DNA of 64,000 nt, taken from Yersinia rohdei ATCC 43380 (GTDB lineage Bacteria > Pseudomonadota > Gammaproteobacteria > Enterobacterales > Enterobacteriaceae). Position numbers and translations under genes: made by a program. Of this stretch, positions 19,875-29,122 are shown in pieces. The notes under the pieces are model-generated. The model was not told where the DNA came from, made no database searches, and saw only the letters and a list, made by a program, of their open reading frames with translations. How positions within the stretch are numbered: position 1 is the first letter of the stretch; each line of letters starts with the position of its first letter. The DNA lies in contig NZ_ACCD01000004.1 in the NCBI RefSeq assembly GCF_000173775.1, positions 62,001 through 126,000 of the forward strand, written 5' to 3'.

Positions 19875-20000
19875 GTTACCCAACGTCATTGGGATTGCAG
19901 ACCGGCAGCAAGTGAACAAATCCCGATGAACTTATTTATGTCAGTGATTCGGGTGAGTGACCCAGGCTAACTGCCCTGTAGTTTCAAGCACGAAGGGGGC
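19875..20000 (+). repeat. Diverged ERIC repeat upstream of the LysE exporter
   Basis: About 125 bp with ERIC landmarks: TTGCAGACCGGCAGCAAGTGA, CATCCCGATGA-type segment (AATCCCGATGAACTTA), GTGATTCGGGTGAGTGACCC, CTAACTGCCCTGTAGTTTCAAG and a terminal GAAGGGGG. It ends about 14 bp before the exporter ATG, immediately before its AGAGGAA ribosome site, so it forms the exporter's 5' untranslated region or promoter. Confidence 0.75.
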
Positions 20001-20013
20001 AGAGGAATTCCCC

Positions 20014-20625
20014 ATGTTAGACAGTGCTTTTATCAGTTACGTTACCGTTATGTCGATAACACCCGGCCCCAATAACCTGTTGTTAGCCGCCTCTGGCGTC
20101 AATTTTGGGTTACGCCGCACCCTGCCAATGATGCTGGGGATTACCTTTGGCTGCGCATTACAATGCGCGTTGATGACCACACTGCTGGCGCTGATTCTCA
20201 GTTGGGTGGGGGTTATTCGTCTGCCTTTAGTGACATTGGGGGGCGGTTATTTATTGTGGCTCTCTTGGAAGATTTTTAATTCTGGCACCCCCAATGCCAG
20301 GGATAGCCAGCAACCGATGGGATTTATTCAGGGGGCATTATTTCAAGCTATTAATCCAAAAGCCTGGCTGATGGCCATGAATGTCGCCATATTATTTACG
20401 CCGCGCGAAGGGGCGACACTCAGCCATACGCTGCTGATTATGACCGGTTTTGCTTTATTGAATTTGCCTTGCGTGGCGGTGTGGGCGGTATTGGGTGATC
20501 AATTGCGCCATGCGCTGCGCGTCAATTGGAAGTTGCGGTTATTTAATGGCGTGATGGGCGGCTTGATGGCAATTACCGCATTGTGGTTGTTAGCCGATGA
20601 ATGGCTCAGTGTCGTCCATCATTAA
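20014..20625 (+). CDS. LysE/RhtB-family amino acid exporter
   Basis: Inner-membrane exporter of 203 residues with about six hydrophobic helices. The family signature VMSITPGPNNLLLAASGVNFG is near the N-terminus and QAINPKAWLMAMNVAILF in the middle. The ATG at 20014 follows AGAGGAA; a longer start at 19957 would lie inside the ERIC repeat and is rejected. It is divergent from the MocR regulator, a common pairing in which the regulator senses an amino acid and switches on its export. It ends 1 bp from the convergent mtlR stop, leaving no room for a dedicated terminator. Substrate not determinable. Confidence 0.9.
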   Translation: MLDSAFISYVTVMSITPGPNNLLLAASGVNFGLRRTLPMMLGITFGCALQCALMTTLLALILSWVGVIRLPLVTLGGGYLLWLSWKIFNSGTPNARDSQQPMGFIQGALFQAINPKAWLMAMNVAILFTPREGATLSHTLLIMTGFALLNLPCVAVWAVLGDQLRHALRVNWKLRLFNGVMGGLMAITALWLLADEWLSVVHH

Positions 20626-20626
20626 A

Positions 20627-21181
20627 TCAGGCATGACCGAGTGGCGAGAGCTTGGAGACTTGTTTTTGACTGATACGGGAGAGCAGCTCGGTGATGGAGA
20701 GCACCATAGTTGAGCGCACCATTTGCTGATAACGCTGGCGTTGCATGGCAATCAGCAAAGCATCGGCTTCATCTGGGCGTAAGAATGTCGGCACTGGCGG
20801 CAGTTCAGCCACACAATGTAATTCACCAAATGGCCCGAGGATTTCATCGTCAGTAAAGCGATACTCGGTGCCATCATGGTTTAGCTCCTCGCGCAGCGCC
20901 ATTAATAGCTCCGCATCCTCATATTCATGCCGGGTAATCACCCCCAAAGCATAAACCAACTTCAACCTGACAGATAACTCACCTAGCGGGCCATCTCCGA
21001 CCAATAAGGGCCCCACAGCATATTTCACCGCGTAGTCATCTTTACGAAAAACTTGCACCACGAGAATATTGAGCGCTTCTGCTAATAATTCGACAGCAGC
21101 CATCAGGAAACTCCGAACGGTCTTCCCCGCGTTCAGATGTTCAAGTACCCGATTCTCAAATGCCTGTGTTTGTTCAATCAT
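20627..21181 (-). CDS. mtlR: MtlR mannitol operon repressor
   Basis: Regulator of the mannitol operon; the all-helical MtlR fold is not a classical HTH, and E. coli MtlR represses mtlA without clear direct DNA binding. The conserved core is FENRVLEHLNAGKTVRSFLM, FRKDDYAVKYAV, GPLLVGDGPLGELSVRLKL and GVITRHEYED. Length 184 residues is close to the E. coli protein (about 195). It is last in mtlA-mtlD-mtlR, separated from mtlD by 96 bp containing a perfect 13-bp stem-loop that may lower its expression. Its stop is 1 bp from that of the convergent LysE exporter. Confidence 0.95.
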   Translation of the reverse strand: MIEQTQAFENRVLEHLNAGKTVRSFLMAAVELLAEALNILVVQVFRKDDYAVKYAVGPLLVGDGPLGELSVRLKLVYALGVITRHEYEDAELLMALREELNHDGTEYRFTDDEILGPFGELHCVAELPPVPTFLRPDEADALLIAMQRQRYQQMVRSTMVLSITELLSRISQKQVSKLSPLGHA

Positions 21182-21211
21182 TGTTTATCACTGGATATGA
21201 GGCGACTAAAG

Positions 21212-21245
21212 GATAAATACCGTGCAATCCGACACGGTATTTATC
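21212..21245 (-). other. Intercistronic stem-loop between mtlD and mtlR
   Basis: GATAAATACCGTG and CACGGTATTTATC form a perfect 13-bp stem with an 8-nt loop. It lies between the mtlD stop and mtlR start. There is no T run after it on the minus strand, so it looks like an mRNA-stabilising or attenuating hairpin rather than a full terminator. Confidence 0.7.
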
Positions 21246-21277
21246 TGCTAACACAACCGTCTTGGTTCTTAACGGAA

Positions 21278-22441
21278 TCAGTGTGTCAGCTTGTCCTGCA
21301 TGGCGTTATACACACTCACCGCCTGTTCGACAACCTCGCTATCAGCGGGCAAGTCAGAAATTTGAGCGAGGGTGGCTTTCGGCCCTAATTTCGCCAATAA
21401 TTCAACCAATTCCTGAGCTTGTGGATCCTGCTCACTGCGATAACTCATCGCAGCGGCAATACCGGTTATCAAGTTATCATGTGGTAACTGATATTCCAGC
21501 GTCCCTAGCAGCGGTTTGATCAACCGGTCACCGGCACTCAGTTTACGCAGCGGCTGACGGCCAACGCGTTCAACATCATCATGCAGGTAAGGGTTTTCAA
21601 AACGGGAGAGAATCTTATTGATATAAGCGGCATGTTTTTGTGGGTCAAAAGCATAACGTTTAATCAGTACCGCGCCGCTTTCTTCCATCGCGCCTTTTAC
21701 AGTTTGGCGCACTGCGGGATCCAAAATGGCATCACGGATAGTCTGGTGACCTGCCAATTGCCCCAGATACGCGGTAATGGCATGGCCGGTATTCAATGTG
21801 AAGAGTTTGCGCTCAACAAAGGCCATCAGATTATCAGTGAGTTCCATACCGGCGATTTCCGGCGGCTGCCCTTTAAACTGGGTGCCATCGACAATCCACT
21901 CGCTGAATGTTTCTACCGTCACGGCCAGAATATCTGTGCTGCCCGCTTCCGATGGCGGCACAATGCGGTCTACCGCAGAATCGACAAAACCAACATGTTG
22001 CTCAACCCACGCCTGCTCATCTTCAGGTAACGCGGCAAAAACATGCTGTTTTAACTGGCTGGTGCCACGCACCATATTCTCACAAGCAATAATGTTCAGT
22101 GGGCGAGTATTACCTTGTTGATGACGAGTAACCAAACCTTGGGCCACAGTGCCAGCAATACGAGCCAGAATTTGTGGGCCAACCGCAGTGGTGACAATAT
22201 CAGCATCAGCAATCAGGGCCACCACTTCTGGGCTGCCACTGTTCACTGCGCTCACATTTTTCACTTCTTCAACACGCGCTTGTTCGCCAACCACATTAAC
22301 CTGATAACTCTTACGCTTATTTAGCTCATCCAACAGGGGTTGGTTAACATCGGCGAAAGTCAGTTGCGCACCGGCATCAGCTAGAAGTTTACCAATGAAT
22401 CCCCGGCCAATATTACCTGCGCCAAAATGCAATGCTTTCAT
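21278..22441 (-). CDS. mtlD: Mannitol-1-phosphate 5-dehydrogenase
   Basis: Cytosolic NAD-dependent dehydrogenase converting mannitol-1-phosphate to fructose-6-phosphate. [17 protein letters not shown] gives the N-terminal nucleotide-binding motif, and [16 protein letters not shown] is the conserved substrate region of polyol dehydrogenases. The ATG at 22441 is preceded by AAGGTAACGA and yields 387 residues, near the 382 of E. coli; a start 30 bp further upstream would add ten non-conserved residues. It is the second gene of mtlADR, 112 bp after mtlA. Confidence 0.96.
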   Translation of the reverse strand: MKALHFGAGNIGRGFIGKLLADAGAQLTFADVNQPLLDELNKRKSYQVNVVGEQARVEEVKNVSAVNSGSPEVVALIADADIVTTAVGPQILARIAGTVAQGLVTRHQQGNTRPLNIIACENMVRGTSQLKQHVFAALPEDEQAWVEQHVGFVDSAVDRIVPPSEAGSTDILAVTVETFSEWIVDGTQFKGQPPEIAGMELTDNLMAFVERKLFTLNTGHAITAYLGQLAGHQTIRDAILDPAVRQTVKGAMEESGAVLIKRYAFDPQKHAAYINKILSRFENPYLHDDVERVGRQPLRKLSAGDRLIKPLLGTLEYQLPHDNLITGIAAAMSYRSEQDPQAQELVELLAKLGPKATLAQISDLPADSEVVEQAVSVYNAMQDKLTH

Positions 22442-22503
22442 ATTCGTTACCTTTTGCTGTAAAAGGGCCATTTACTCCCAATGACCCGATTCAGATTGCG
22501 GTA

Positions 22504-22526
22504 GTTATCCGGCACCACCGGATAAC
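22504..22526 (-). other. Intercistronic stem-loop between mtlA and mtlD
   Basis: GTTATCCGG-CACCA-CCGGATAAC, a perfect 9-bp G+C-rich stem, 63-85 bp upstream of the mtlD ATG and 28 bp after the mtlA stop. Likely an mRNA 3'-end stabiliser or partial terminator that sets the mtlA:mtlD ratio. Confidence 0.65.
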
Positions 22527-22553
22527 CCCTATCACGACACAGTTATTACCTGT

Positions 22554-24476
22554 TTACTTTTTACCGCCCAGTAAATCCAGTACTTCTTGTACGCTGGTCG
22601 TTTTAGATAAACGTTCAATGACAGATTCATCATCCAGCGCATTCGTTAAGCTGGTAATTACCTGAATGTGTTCATTATTACGGGCGGCGATACCAATAAC
22701 CAAGCGCGCCACTTCGTCTTCCTCTTCACCAAAGCGCACACCGGCAGGATATTGACAGAACACCACACCGGTTTTCAGTACGCGATCTTTCGCTTCAATC
22801 GTACCGTGTGGTACAGCAATAGATTCGCCCAAATAGGTGGAGGTCAGTTTTTCGCGATCCAGCATAGCTTCAACATATTCCGGCTCGACATAACCGCCTT
22901 TCACCAATTGCTCACCCGCAAAGCGAATCGCCTGCTCTTTGGTGGCTGCATGTTGATTAAGGAAGATATTCTCAGCACCCAGTCGGAACAGATTGGCTTC
23001 AGATGGCTCAAAGCTATCATCCAGTTTTTCAATCACTTTCTGGGTGGTTGCCGCAACTTTGCCCGCTTCAACCAGACGTAAGGTCAAATTGGTATACAGC
23101 TGGCTGTCAAGGAAGTTGGTCAGCGAGATATGCTGTGCCTGCGGTGCATGACGCATTGCCCGCTCGGTCAAATCACGGTGCGTGATAACCAAATCCACAT
23201 CATCTGGCAAATTGTTGATAGCGCAGTTAGTGACAGAAATATGCTTCAGGCCGGCATCTTGTACTTTTTTACGTAACACACCGGCACCCATCGCACTGGA
23301 ACCCATACCGGCATCACAGGCAACGATAATTTTACGCACAGTACTTAAGTCGCCAGCGGCAGCAGCGGCATTAGCAGCTTGTGCGCCTTTAGATTGCGCT
23401 TTCATGTCTTGCATGCGACGGGTCGCATCTTCCAGGCTGTCTTCGTCTTCGTCTTTAACTTTAGAGGTTTTCAGCAAGATAGCTGAGACCACAAAGGACA
23501 CAGCAAACGCCGCAGCAACTGCAGCAATGTTAGCGAAGTAAGCACCTTTAGGTGTCATCGCCAATACCGCCAGGATAGAGCCAGGAGAAGCAGGTGATAC
23601 CAGACCGCCATTCAGCACAGTCAGTGTGAACACGCCAGTCATACCGCCCAGAATCACCGCCAGCAATAAACGTGGGTTCATCAGAACGTATGGGAAATAG
23701 ATTTCGTGGATACCACCAAAGAAGTGGATGATAGCCGCGCCGCCAGCAGACTGCTTGGCGTTACCTCTGCCGAAGAACATATACGCCATCAACACACCCA
23801 AACCTGGGCCTGGGTTAGCTTCGATCAGGAAGAAGATAGACTTACCGGTTTCAGTCGCCTGCTGGATACCCAGCGGTGAGAAGATACCGTGGTTGATAGC
23901 ATTGTTCAGGAACAGAATTTTTGCCGGTTCAACAAAGATAGAGGTTAATGGCAGTAAGTTATTTCGCACCATGATATGCACACCAGCAGCCAGTGCTTTA
24001 GACAGCACTTCTACCAATGGGCCAATCGCCATGAAGGCCAAAATAGCCAACAGCATACCGATGATCCCAGCCGAGAAGTTGTTAACCAACATCTCAAAGC
24101 CGCTTTTGATTTTCCCTTCAACCCAACGGTCAAAGTGCTTGATTGCCCAGCCACCCAGCGGGCCTGCAATCATCGCGCCGAGGAACATTGGCATATCCGC
24201 ACCAACGATAACCCCCATCGTGGTGATAGCACCGACCACACCACCACGATCACCACCGACCAAGCGGCCACCGGTAAAGCCTATCAACAGTGGCAGCAGA
24301 TAGGTGATCATCGGGCCAACTAGCTTAGCTAGCGTTTCATTCGGCAACCAACCCGTAGGAATAAACAGTGCGGTAATAATGCCCCAGGCGATAAATGCGC
24401 CGATATTGGGCATAACCATATTACTGAGGAATCGGCCAAAATTTTGAATTCTGACCTTTGCGTCTGGTGAAAACAT
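22554..24476 (-). CDS. mtlA: Mannitol-specific PTS enzyme IICBA
   Basis: Single-chain PTS permease of 640 residues that imports mannitol and phosphorylates it to mannitol-1-phosphate. The membrane EIIC part covers about residues 1-345, EIIB has its phospho-Cys at about 386 in IIVACDAGMGSSAMG, and EIIA has its phospho-His at about 555 in SIAVPHGTIEAKD. An Ala/Lys/Gln-rich linker near 350-375 joins C and B. AGGGGTG precedes the ATG. It is the first gene of mtlADR; the upstream region carries at least four CRP-like sites, consistent with strong catabolite control. Confidence 0.97.
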   Translation of the reverse strand: MFSPDAKVRIQNFGRFLSNMVMPNIGAFIAWGIITALFIPTGWLPNETLAKLVGPMITYLLPLLIGFTGGRLVGGDRGGVVGAITTMGVIVGADMPMFLGAMIAGPLGGWAIKHFDRWVEGKIKSGFEMLVNNFSAGIIGMLLAILAFMAIGPLVEVLSKALAAGVHIMVRNNLLPLTSIFVEPAKILFLNNAINHGIFSPLGIQQATETGKSIFFLIEANPGPGLGVLMAYMFFGRGNAKQSAGGAAIIHFFGGIHEIYFPYVLMNPRLLLAVILGGMTGVFTLTVLNGGLVSPASPGSILAVLAMTPKGAYFANIAAVAAAFAVSFVVSAILLKTSKVKDEDEDSLEDATRRMQDMKAQSKGAQAANAAAAAGDLSTVRKIIVACDAGMGSSAMGAGVLRKKVQDAGLKHISVTNCAINNLPDDVDLVITHRDLTERAMRHAPQAQHISLTNFLDSQLYTNLTLRLVEAGKVAATTQKVIEKLDDSFEPSEANLFRLGAENIFLNQHAATKEQAIRFAGEQLVKGGYVEPEYVEAMLDREKLTSTYLGESIAVPHGTIEAKDRVLKTGVVFCQYPAGVRFGEEEDEVARLVIGIAARNNEHIQVITSLTNALDDESVIERLSKTTSVQEVLDLLGGKK

Positions 24477-24634
24477 AAAACACCCCTATTGGTACGCGCT
24501 AACAATAAGAGCGCGATATAATTGTTTTGTTGAGGCAGTTCTGCAAAACCCCGCCGGTGTTATCGAATACAAACACGCTGTATGCAAAACAAACTTTAGC
24601 ATGCTCTTTTACTCACGCGTAACTCACCCTTAGC

Positions 24635-24652
24635 ATGTGATACATATCACAT
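24635..24652. promoter_or_regulatory. CRP site upstream of mtlA (1)
   Basis: ATGTGATACATATCACAT is a perfect palindromic CRP-type site, centred about 167 bp upstream of the mtlA ATG. Confidence 0.8.
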
Positions 24653-24678
24653 TAAATACCCCACCGTAGGGGGTGATT

Positions 24679-24696
24679 TGTTGATGCAGATCACAT
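24679..24696. promoter_or_regulatory. CRP-like site upstream of mtlA (2)
   Basis: TGTTGATGCAGATCACAT has one good (TCACA) and one weak (TGTTGA) half-site, 44 bp (about four helical turns) from the first site. Confidence 0.5.
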
Positions 24697-24750
24697 TATT
24701 GCGGTGTAAGAAAACCACAGCGGATGATTATTGAGCTAAAAACCCCATTA

Positions 24751-24770
24751 AATGTGATTTTTGTCACACT
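24751..24770. promoter_or_regulatory. CRP site upstream of mtlA (3)
   Basis: AATGTGATTTTTGTCACACT carries TGTGA-N6-TCACA with both half-sites intact. Confidence 0.75.
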
Positions 24771-24796
24771 TTTAATTTTGAGTTTTGTTTTTGAAG

Positions 24797-24812
24797 TGTG
24801 ATCGATATCACA
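24797..24812. promoter_or_regulatory. CRP site upstream of mtlA (4)
   Basis: TGTGATCGATATCACA, a TGTGA-N6-TCACA site with both half-sites intact, the most distal of the series. E. coli mtlA also has a multi-site CRP array (family knowledge). Confidence 0.78.
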
Positions 24813-25255
24813 AGTTATTTTTGCTCGCAGAGGGGAGATGAGACATTCACCTAGCTAATGTCTATAACTGGGCAAGTCACTTGGCAAATGTGTAATAAAA
24901 CAACAGTCGTAAAGCAAATGAGGACTTTGGCAGTTTGGTTGATATTCAATCTCGTTAACTAATTGGGTTGTTAGAGCTTTCCCGCTCACTTAATCCTGAG
25001 TCAACCAACCGGCAAAGGGCCATAAATCTGCCCCCGCGAGCCCACCGCTCTCATCTATTTCAGCTGCTCAAAGGTGTTTTTTAACACCAAAACCCAAAAC
25101 TGAGTGTTGACCTTGGGTGCAAGCCGCAGCTGTAGGAGTGCCCTGCTGCTCGGTTGAGGCTATCGAGTTGGCAAAGAGAACCGGTCAAATATCAACTAGA
25201 TCCAATCCAGGCAAATAGTAGAAAACGTCAACTTATCTAAAGCTCAAAAAGCAAA
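24813..25255. other. Unassigned gene-free stretch upstream of mtlA
   Basis: About 440 bp with no supportable protein gene. The inner part (about 24932-25197) is bracketed by GTTGATATT and AATATCAAC-like words (AAATATCAACTA) in inverted orientation and contains GGTGTT-TTTT-AACACC (25073-25088). On the minus strand a short ORF begins ATGAGAGCGGTGGGCTCG, coding MRAVGSRGQIYGPLPVG. It could be a degenerate miniature repeat, a small RNA gene or decayed DNA; no known family was recognised. Confidence 0.35.
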
Positions 25256-25273
25256 AGGGGCCAACTGGCCCCT
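25256..25273 (-). terminator. Rho-independent terminator of the yiaF-like gene
   Basis: AGGGGCCA-GT-TGGCCCCT on the minus strand followed by TTTGCTTTTT, 27 bp after the lipoprotein gene stop. Confidence 0.8.
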
Positions 25274-25299
25274 CATCATCAAAACTCTATATGCCAAAA

Positions 25300-26019
25300 T
25301 TACTGGATAACGCTCATCACACTTTTCTGTGCTGCTACCATCGCAGGATACTTGGCAACCAGGCTCGCCATCATCGCATTATATTGCGCCGCCTGCTGTG
25401 CGGTCTGGAATTGAACGCCGCCATTGTTAAAGGTGACTTGCGCCCCCTGCTGTTGCAGGAAATCCCCAACCTGTGCCAACTCTTGGACAAATGAAGAAAC
25501 AACCGGAATTGCCGGGATCAATACATTGGCTGGTTGAGTCACCACATTATCAAAGACTTTATTAAAGACCACTTTCAAATCATCTGGCTGCTTCAACGCG
25601 GCCACGGCAGTATCGGCCTGAGTTTTCGCCGTGCGAATCTGTTGCACTAAGAGATTCAACGCTCCCGCAGACTGCTGCAATGCATCGCGCTTAGTAAGGT
25701 AATCTTGCGCCATGCGAAGCTCATTGATTTGAGCAATAGCAGGCGTCAGGCTAGCATCCACAGATTTAGCGAGTTGCTGTGAAAACGTCACCAAAATCGC
25801 GTATTCGCTGACATAAGGGCCAAATTTCTGCTTTTGATCTTCACTCAATGTCGGCAGTTTCATCCCACTGCGCATTACCGTGTTTTGCAGATAATCAATA
25901 AAAGCCTTACGTTGTTCTGGCTCTTTATCCCCGCAGGCGGTCAATTGAAACACCACCAGTAACGCCAGGAATGGCGCTAACCAACGAGAATATCGGGTCG
26001 TATTCAGTGCAAAAGTCAT
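25300..26019 (-). CDS. yiaF: YiaF-like DUF3053 lipoprotein
   Basis: Predicted exported lipoprotein of 239 residues and unknown function. The N-terminus has a basic stretch, a hydrophobic core WLAPFLALLVVFQL and a lipobox LTAC, with lipidation expected at Cys29 (GDKEPEQRKAFIDYLQNTVM follows). The last segment and QNTVMRSG, KFGPYVSEYAIL and TQPANVLIPAIPVV match the E. coli YiaF family. The rest is helical and Gln/Ala-rich. In E. coli yiaF lies near ghrB and glyS, and here it is directly downstream of glyS on the same strand. The 109-bp gap between them holds three perfect inverted repeats. Confidence 0.88.
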   Translation of the reverse strand: MTFALNTTRYSRWLAPFLALLVVFQLTACGDKEPEQRKAFIDYLQNTVMRSGMKLPTLSEDQKQKFGPYVSEYAILVTFSQQLAKSVDASLTPAIAQINELRMAQDYLTKRDALQQSAGALNLLVQQIRTAKTQADTAVAALKQPDDLKVVFNKVFDNVVTQPANVLIPAIPVVSSFVQELAQVGDFLQQQGAQVTFNNGGVQFQTAQQAAQYNAMMASLVAKYPAMVAAQKSVMSVIQ

Positions 26020-26035
26020 GTGAAACTACTCCTGT

Positions 26036-26082
26036 AATAAGTACTTATTTTCACAAAATCCTATTCTTAATACTAAGAATAG
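26036..26082. other. Palindrome and hairpin in the yiaF leader
   Basis: AATAAGTACTTATT (26036-26049) is a perfect 14-bp palindrome just upstream of the yiaF ribosome site. CTATTCTTA-ATAC-TAAGAATAG (26061-26082) is a perfect 9-bp hairpin next to it. They may be regulatory or part of the glyS 3' end. Confidence 0.5.
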
Positions 26083-26085
26083 CTA

Positions 26086-26108
26086 AGGGGAGCGATATAC
26101 GCTCCCCT
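26086..26108 (-). terminator. Terminator-like hairpin after glyS
   Basis: AGGGGAGCG-N5-CGCTCCCCT, a perfect 9-bp G+C-rich stem 20 bp after the glyS stop. The following bases (TTAGCTATTCTT) are only moderately T-rich. Confidence 0.6.
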
Positions 26109-26128
26109 GTGACTAGCCGAGAACAGAA

Positions 26129-28198
26129 TTACTGTAACAGTGAGATATCAGCAACCTGCAAGAACAGCTCACGTAGCTTGCTCAACAAAGTCAGGCGGTT
26201 AACCCGCACTGCATCGTCTTCTGCCATTACCATTACGCTATCAAAGAACTCGTCGACCGTTTCCCGCAACGCAGCCAGTTCAACCAGTGCTTCCTGGTAT
26301 TGACCTGCCGCAAATACCGGCTCCAGTTTATCGCGCAGCACCACCAAATGTGTTGCCAGTTTCAGCTCTGCCGGCTCTTTTAACACCGACGCATGAACAT
26401 GGTCATTTAGCTTATCAGTAGATTTGGCCAGAATATTCGACACACGTTTGTTGGCAGCAGCCAATGTAGCGGCAGCATCCAGTGTGCGGAAATACGTCAC
26501 CGCCTTCACCCGCGCATCAAAATCAGCCGGTTTGGTTGGACGGCGAGCCAATACCGCTTGAATGGTATCGACGCTGTGACCTTCATCCTGATACCAGGCG
26601 CGGAAACGGCCCAGCATAAACTCAATCACTTCATCAACAACCTTGGCGTTAGTCAGCTTGCTACCATACAGGCGCACCGCTTCTTCAGTCAGGGTTTGCA
26701 GATCCAGCGGTAAGTTCTTCTCGACGATAATACGCAAGACACCCAACGCCGCGCGGCGCAGAGCAAAGGGGTCTTTATCGCCTTTCGGATGTTGGCCTAT
26801 GCCGAAAATACCGGCCAGCGTATCCATTTTATCGGCAATTGCCAATGCACAAGCAACGGGGTTTGATGGTAAATCATCACCCGCAAAACGTGGCTGATAT
26901 TGCTCATTCAGCGCAACAGCGACGTCTTCAGCTTCGCCATCATGACGGGCATAGTGCATCCCCATCACACCTTGGGTGTCGGTGAATTCAAACACCATAT
27001 TGGTCATCAGGTCGCACTTGGACAGTAAACCTGCACGGGTGGCATGGTTAACATCAGCACCAATCTGTGCGGCAACCCAACCCGCCAGCGCTTGGATACG
27101 ATCGGTTTTATCACGCAAGGTGCCCAACTGCTGTTGGAACAGCACGGTCTCCAGGCGCGGTAAATTATCTTCCAGACGTTTTTTAAGGTCAGTATTAAAG
27201 AAGAATTCAGCATCCGCCAGACGTGGACGCACAACTTTTTCATTACCAGAAATTATCTGCTGTGGATCTTTCGATTCAATGTTGGTAACAAAAATGAAGT
27301 TAGGTAGCAAGTTACCGGCAGTATCGTAAACCGGGAAATATTTCTGATCGCCTTTCATGGTGTAAACCAGCGCTTCCGCCGGCACGGCCAGGAATTTCTC
27401 TTCAAACTTGGCAGTCAACACCACCGGCCACTCAACCAGTGACGCCACTTCTTCCAGCAAACTTTCACTGAGATCAGCAACACCGCCAATTTTCTGAGCC
27501 GCCAGCTCTGCATCACGTTTAATGATGGCTTTACGCAATTCATAATCAGCGATAACTTTGCCGCGCTCCATCAATACTTGCGGGTATTGATCAGCATTAT
27601 CGAGAGTGAATTCGGCTTCGCCCATAAAACGGTGACCACGGATAACGCGGTCTGAATCAATACCCAACACCGTGCCGGGGATCAATTCGCTCCCCAATAG
27701 CAATGTCACGGTATGGACTGGGCGAACGAATTGGGTTTCTTTATCACCCCAACGCATCAATTTTGGAATAGGTAGTTTGCTCAGCGCAGTATTGACCATG
27801 CCCGCCAGCAGTAATTGGGCAGATTGCCCTTTTACATGAGCACGATACAGCAGCCATTCGCCTTTATCGGTAACCAGACGCTCGGCTTCGTCCACGGTAA
27901 TACCACAACCCCGCGCCCAACCTTCAGCCGCTTTGCTTGGTTTACCTTCAGCATCAAATGCTTGCGCGATAGCTGGGCCACGTTTTTCGACTTCACGGTC
28001 GGCCTGCGCGGCACTTAAATTAAGGACTTTTACGGCTAAACGACGTGGCGCGGCATACCAAATAACCTCACCATGAGGCAGGTTGGCATTGTCCAGTTCA
28101 GCGGTAAAGTTGGCAGCAAAAGATTCGGCCAGAGAACGAAGAGCCTTCGGCGGCAGCTCTTCCGTGCCGATTTCCACCAGGAAAGTCTGTTGAGTCAT
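26129..28198 (-). CDS. glyS: Glycyl-tRNA synthetase beta subunit
   Basis: Beta subunit of the heterotetrameric alpha2beta2 glycyl-tRNA synthetase; it binds tRNA and carries the HD-like and anticodon-binding domains, while the catalytic site is in GlyQ. The N-terminus [16 protein letters not shown] and the internal [31 protein letters not shown] and [15 protein letters not shown] are family signatures. 689 residues, equal to E. coli. It follows glyQ with a 9-bp gap and is cotranscribed with it. Confidence 0.98.
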   Translation of the reverse strand: MTQQTFLVEIGTEELPPKALRSLAESFAANFTAELDNANLPHGEVIWYAAPRRLAVKVLNLSAAQADREVEKRGPAIAQAFDAEGKPSKAAEGWARGCGITVDEAERLVTDKGEWLLYRAHVKGQSAQLLLAGMVNTALSKLPIPKLMRWGDKETQFVRPVHTVTLLLGSELIPGTVLGIDSDRVIRGHRFMGEAEFTLDNADQYPQVLMERGKVIADYELRKAIIKRDAELAAQKIGGVADLSESLLEEVASLVEWPVVLTAKFEEKFLAVPAEALVYTMKGDQKYFPVYDTAGNLLPNFIFVTNIESKDPQQIISGNEKVVRPRLADAEFFFNTDLKKRLEDNLPRLETVLFQQQLGTLRDKTDRIQALAGWVAAQIGADVNHATRAGLLSKCDLMTNMVFEFTDTQGVMGMHYARHDGEAEDVAVALNEQYQPRFAGDDLPSNPVACALAIADKMDTLAGIFGIGQHPKGDKDPFALRRAALGVLRIIVEKNLPLDLQTLTEEAVRLYGSKLTNAKVVDEVIEFMLGRFRAWYQDEGHSVDTIQAVLARRPTKPADFDARVKAVTYFRTLDAAATLAAANKRVSNILAKSTDKLNDHVHASVLKEPAELKLATHLVVLRDKLEPVFAAGQYQEALVELAALRETVDEFFDSVMVMAEDDAVRVNRLTLLSKLRELFLQVADISLLQ

Positions 28199-28207
28199 GA
28201 CAGCCTC

Positions 28208-29122
28208 TTAGTTCTGATTCTTTTTGCACATAGGGAAGCCCAGTGCCTCGCGGGAGGCATAATAGGCCTCGGCGACAGCTTTGGTCAGGGTACGAATGCG
28301 CAGAATATAGCGCTGACGCTCGGTCACCGAGATGGCTTTACGGGCATCCAGCAAGTTAAACGTATGGCCAGCTTTCAAAATGCGTTCATAAGCGGGGAGT
28401 GGCAGAGGAACTTCCAGTGCCAGCAACGACTGAGCTTCTTTCTCATACTGCTCAAAGCAGTAAAACAGGAAGTCCACATCGGCATATTCAAAGTTATAGG
28501 TGGATTGCTCCACTTCATTTTGATGGTAAATATCGCCGTAAGTGGTTTTACCCAGTGGGCCGTCGCACCAAACCAGGTCATAAACACTGTCTACGCCCTG
28601 AATGTACATCGCCAGGCGCTCAAGACCATAGGTTATCTCGCCGGTGACCGGTTTACATTCCAAACCGCCCACTTGCTGGAAGTAAGTGAACTGAGTCACT
28701 TCCATGCCATTGAGCCACACTTCCCAGCCCAGACCCCAGGCACCCAGTGTTGGGTTTTCCCAGTTATCTTCGACAAAACGAATGTCGTGGATGGTTGGAT
28801 CCAGACCCAGCTCAGTCAATGAACCTAAATACAGTTCCTGAATATTGTCTGGTGAAGGTTTGATTATCACCTGGAACTGATAATAGTGCTGCAGGCGGTT
28901 CGGGTTCTCACCGTAGCGACCATCGGTCGGACGGCGTGAAGGTTGTACATAAGCGGCAGCGATTGGCTCTGGGCCAAGTGCACGCAGGCAGGTCATTGGG
29001 TGGGAGGTACCCGCGCCGACTTCCATGTCCAGTGGTTGAACAATGGTGCAGCCTTGGCGCGCCCAATAGTCCTGTAATGTCAGGATCAGGCCCTGAAAGG
29101 TCTTGGTATCAAACTTTTGCAT
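28208..29122 (-). CDS. glyQ: Glycyl-tRNA synthetase alpha subunit
   Basis: Catalytic class II aminoacyl-tRNA synthetase subunit that adenylates glycine. [60 protein letters not shown] and QFQVIIKP hold the class II motifs. 304 residues match the family. It is first of glyQ-glyS, transcribed leftwards, and divergent from tag with about 250 bp between the starts, which should contain both promoters. Confidence 0.98.
   Translation of the reverse strand: MQKFDTKTFQGLILTLQDYWARQGCTIVQPLDMEVGAGTSHPMTCLRALGPEPIAAAYVQPSRRPTDGRYGENPNRLQHYYQFQVIIKPSPDNIQELYLGSLTELGLDPTIHDIRFVEDNWENPTLGAWGLGWEVWLNGMEVTQFTYFQQVGGLECKPVTGEITYGLERLAMYIQGVDSVYDLVWCDGPLGKTTYGDIYHQNEVEQSTYNFEYADVDFLFYCFEQYEKEAQSLLALEVPLPLPAYERILKAGHTFNLLDARKAISVTERQRYILRIRTLTKAVAEAYYASREALGFPMCKKNQN

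Noticed and set aside
19957-20013. Upstream start for the LysE exporter
   Set aside because: This part lies in the ERIC repeat and adds a non-conserved hydrophilic N-terminus; the ATG at 20014 has the ribosome site.
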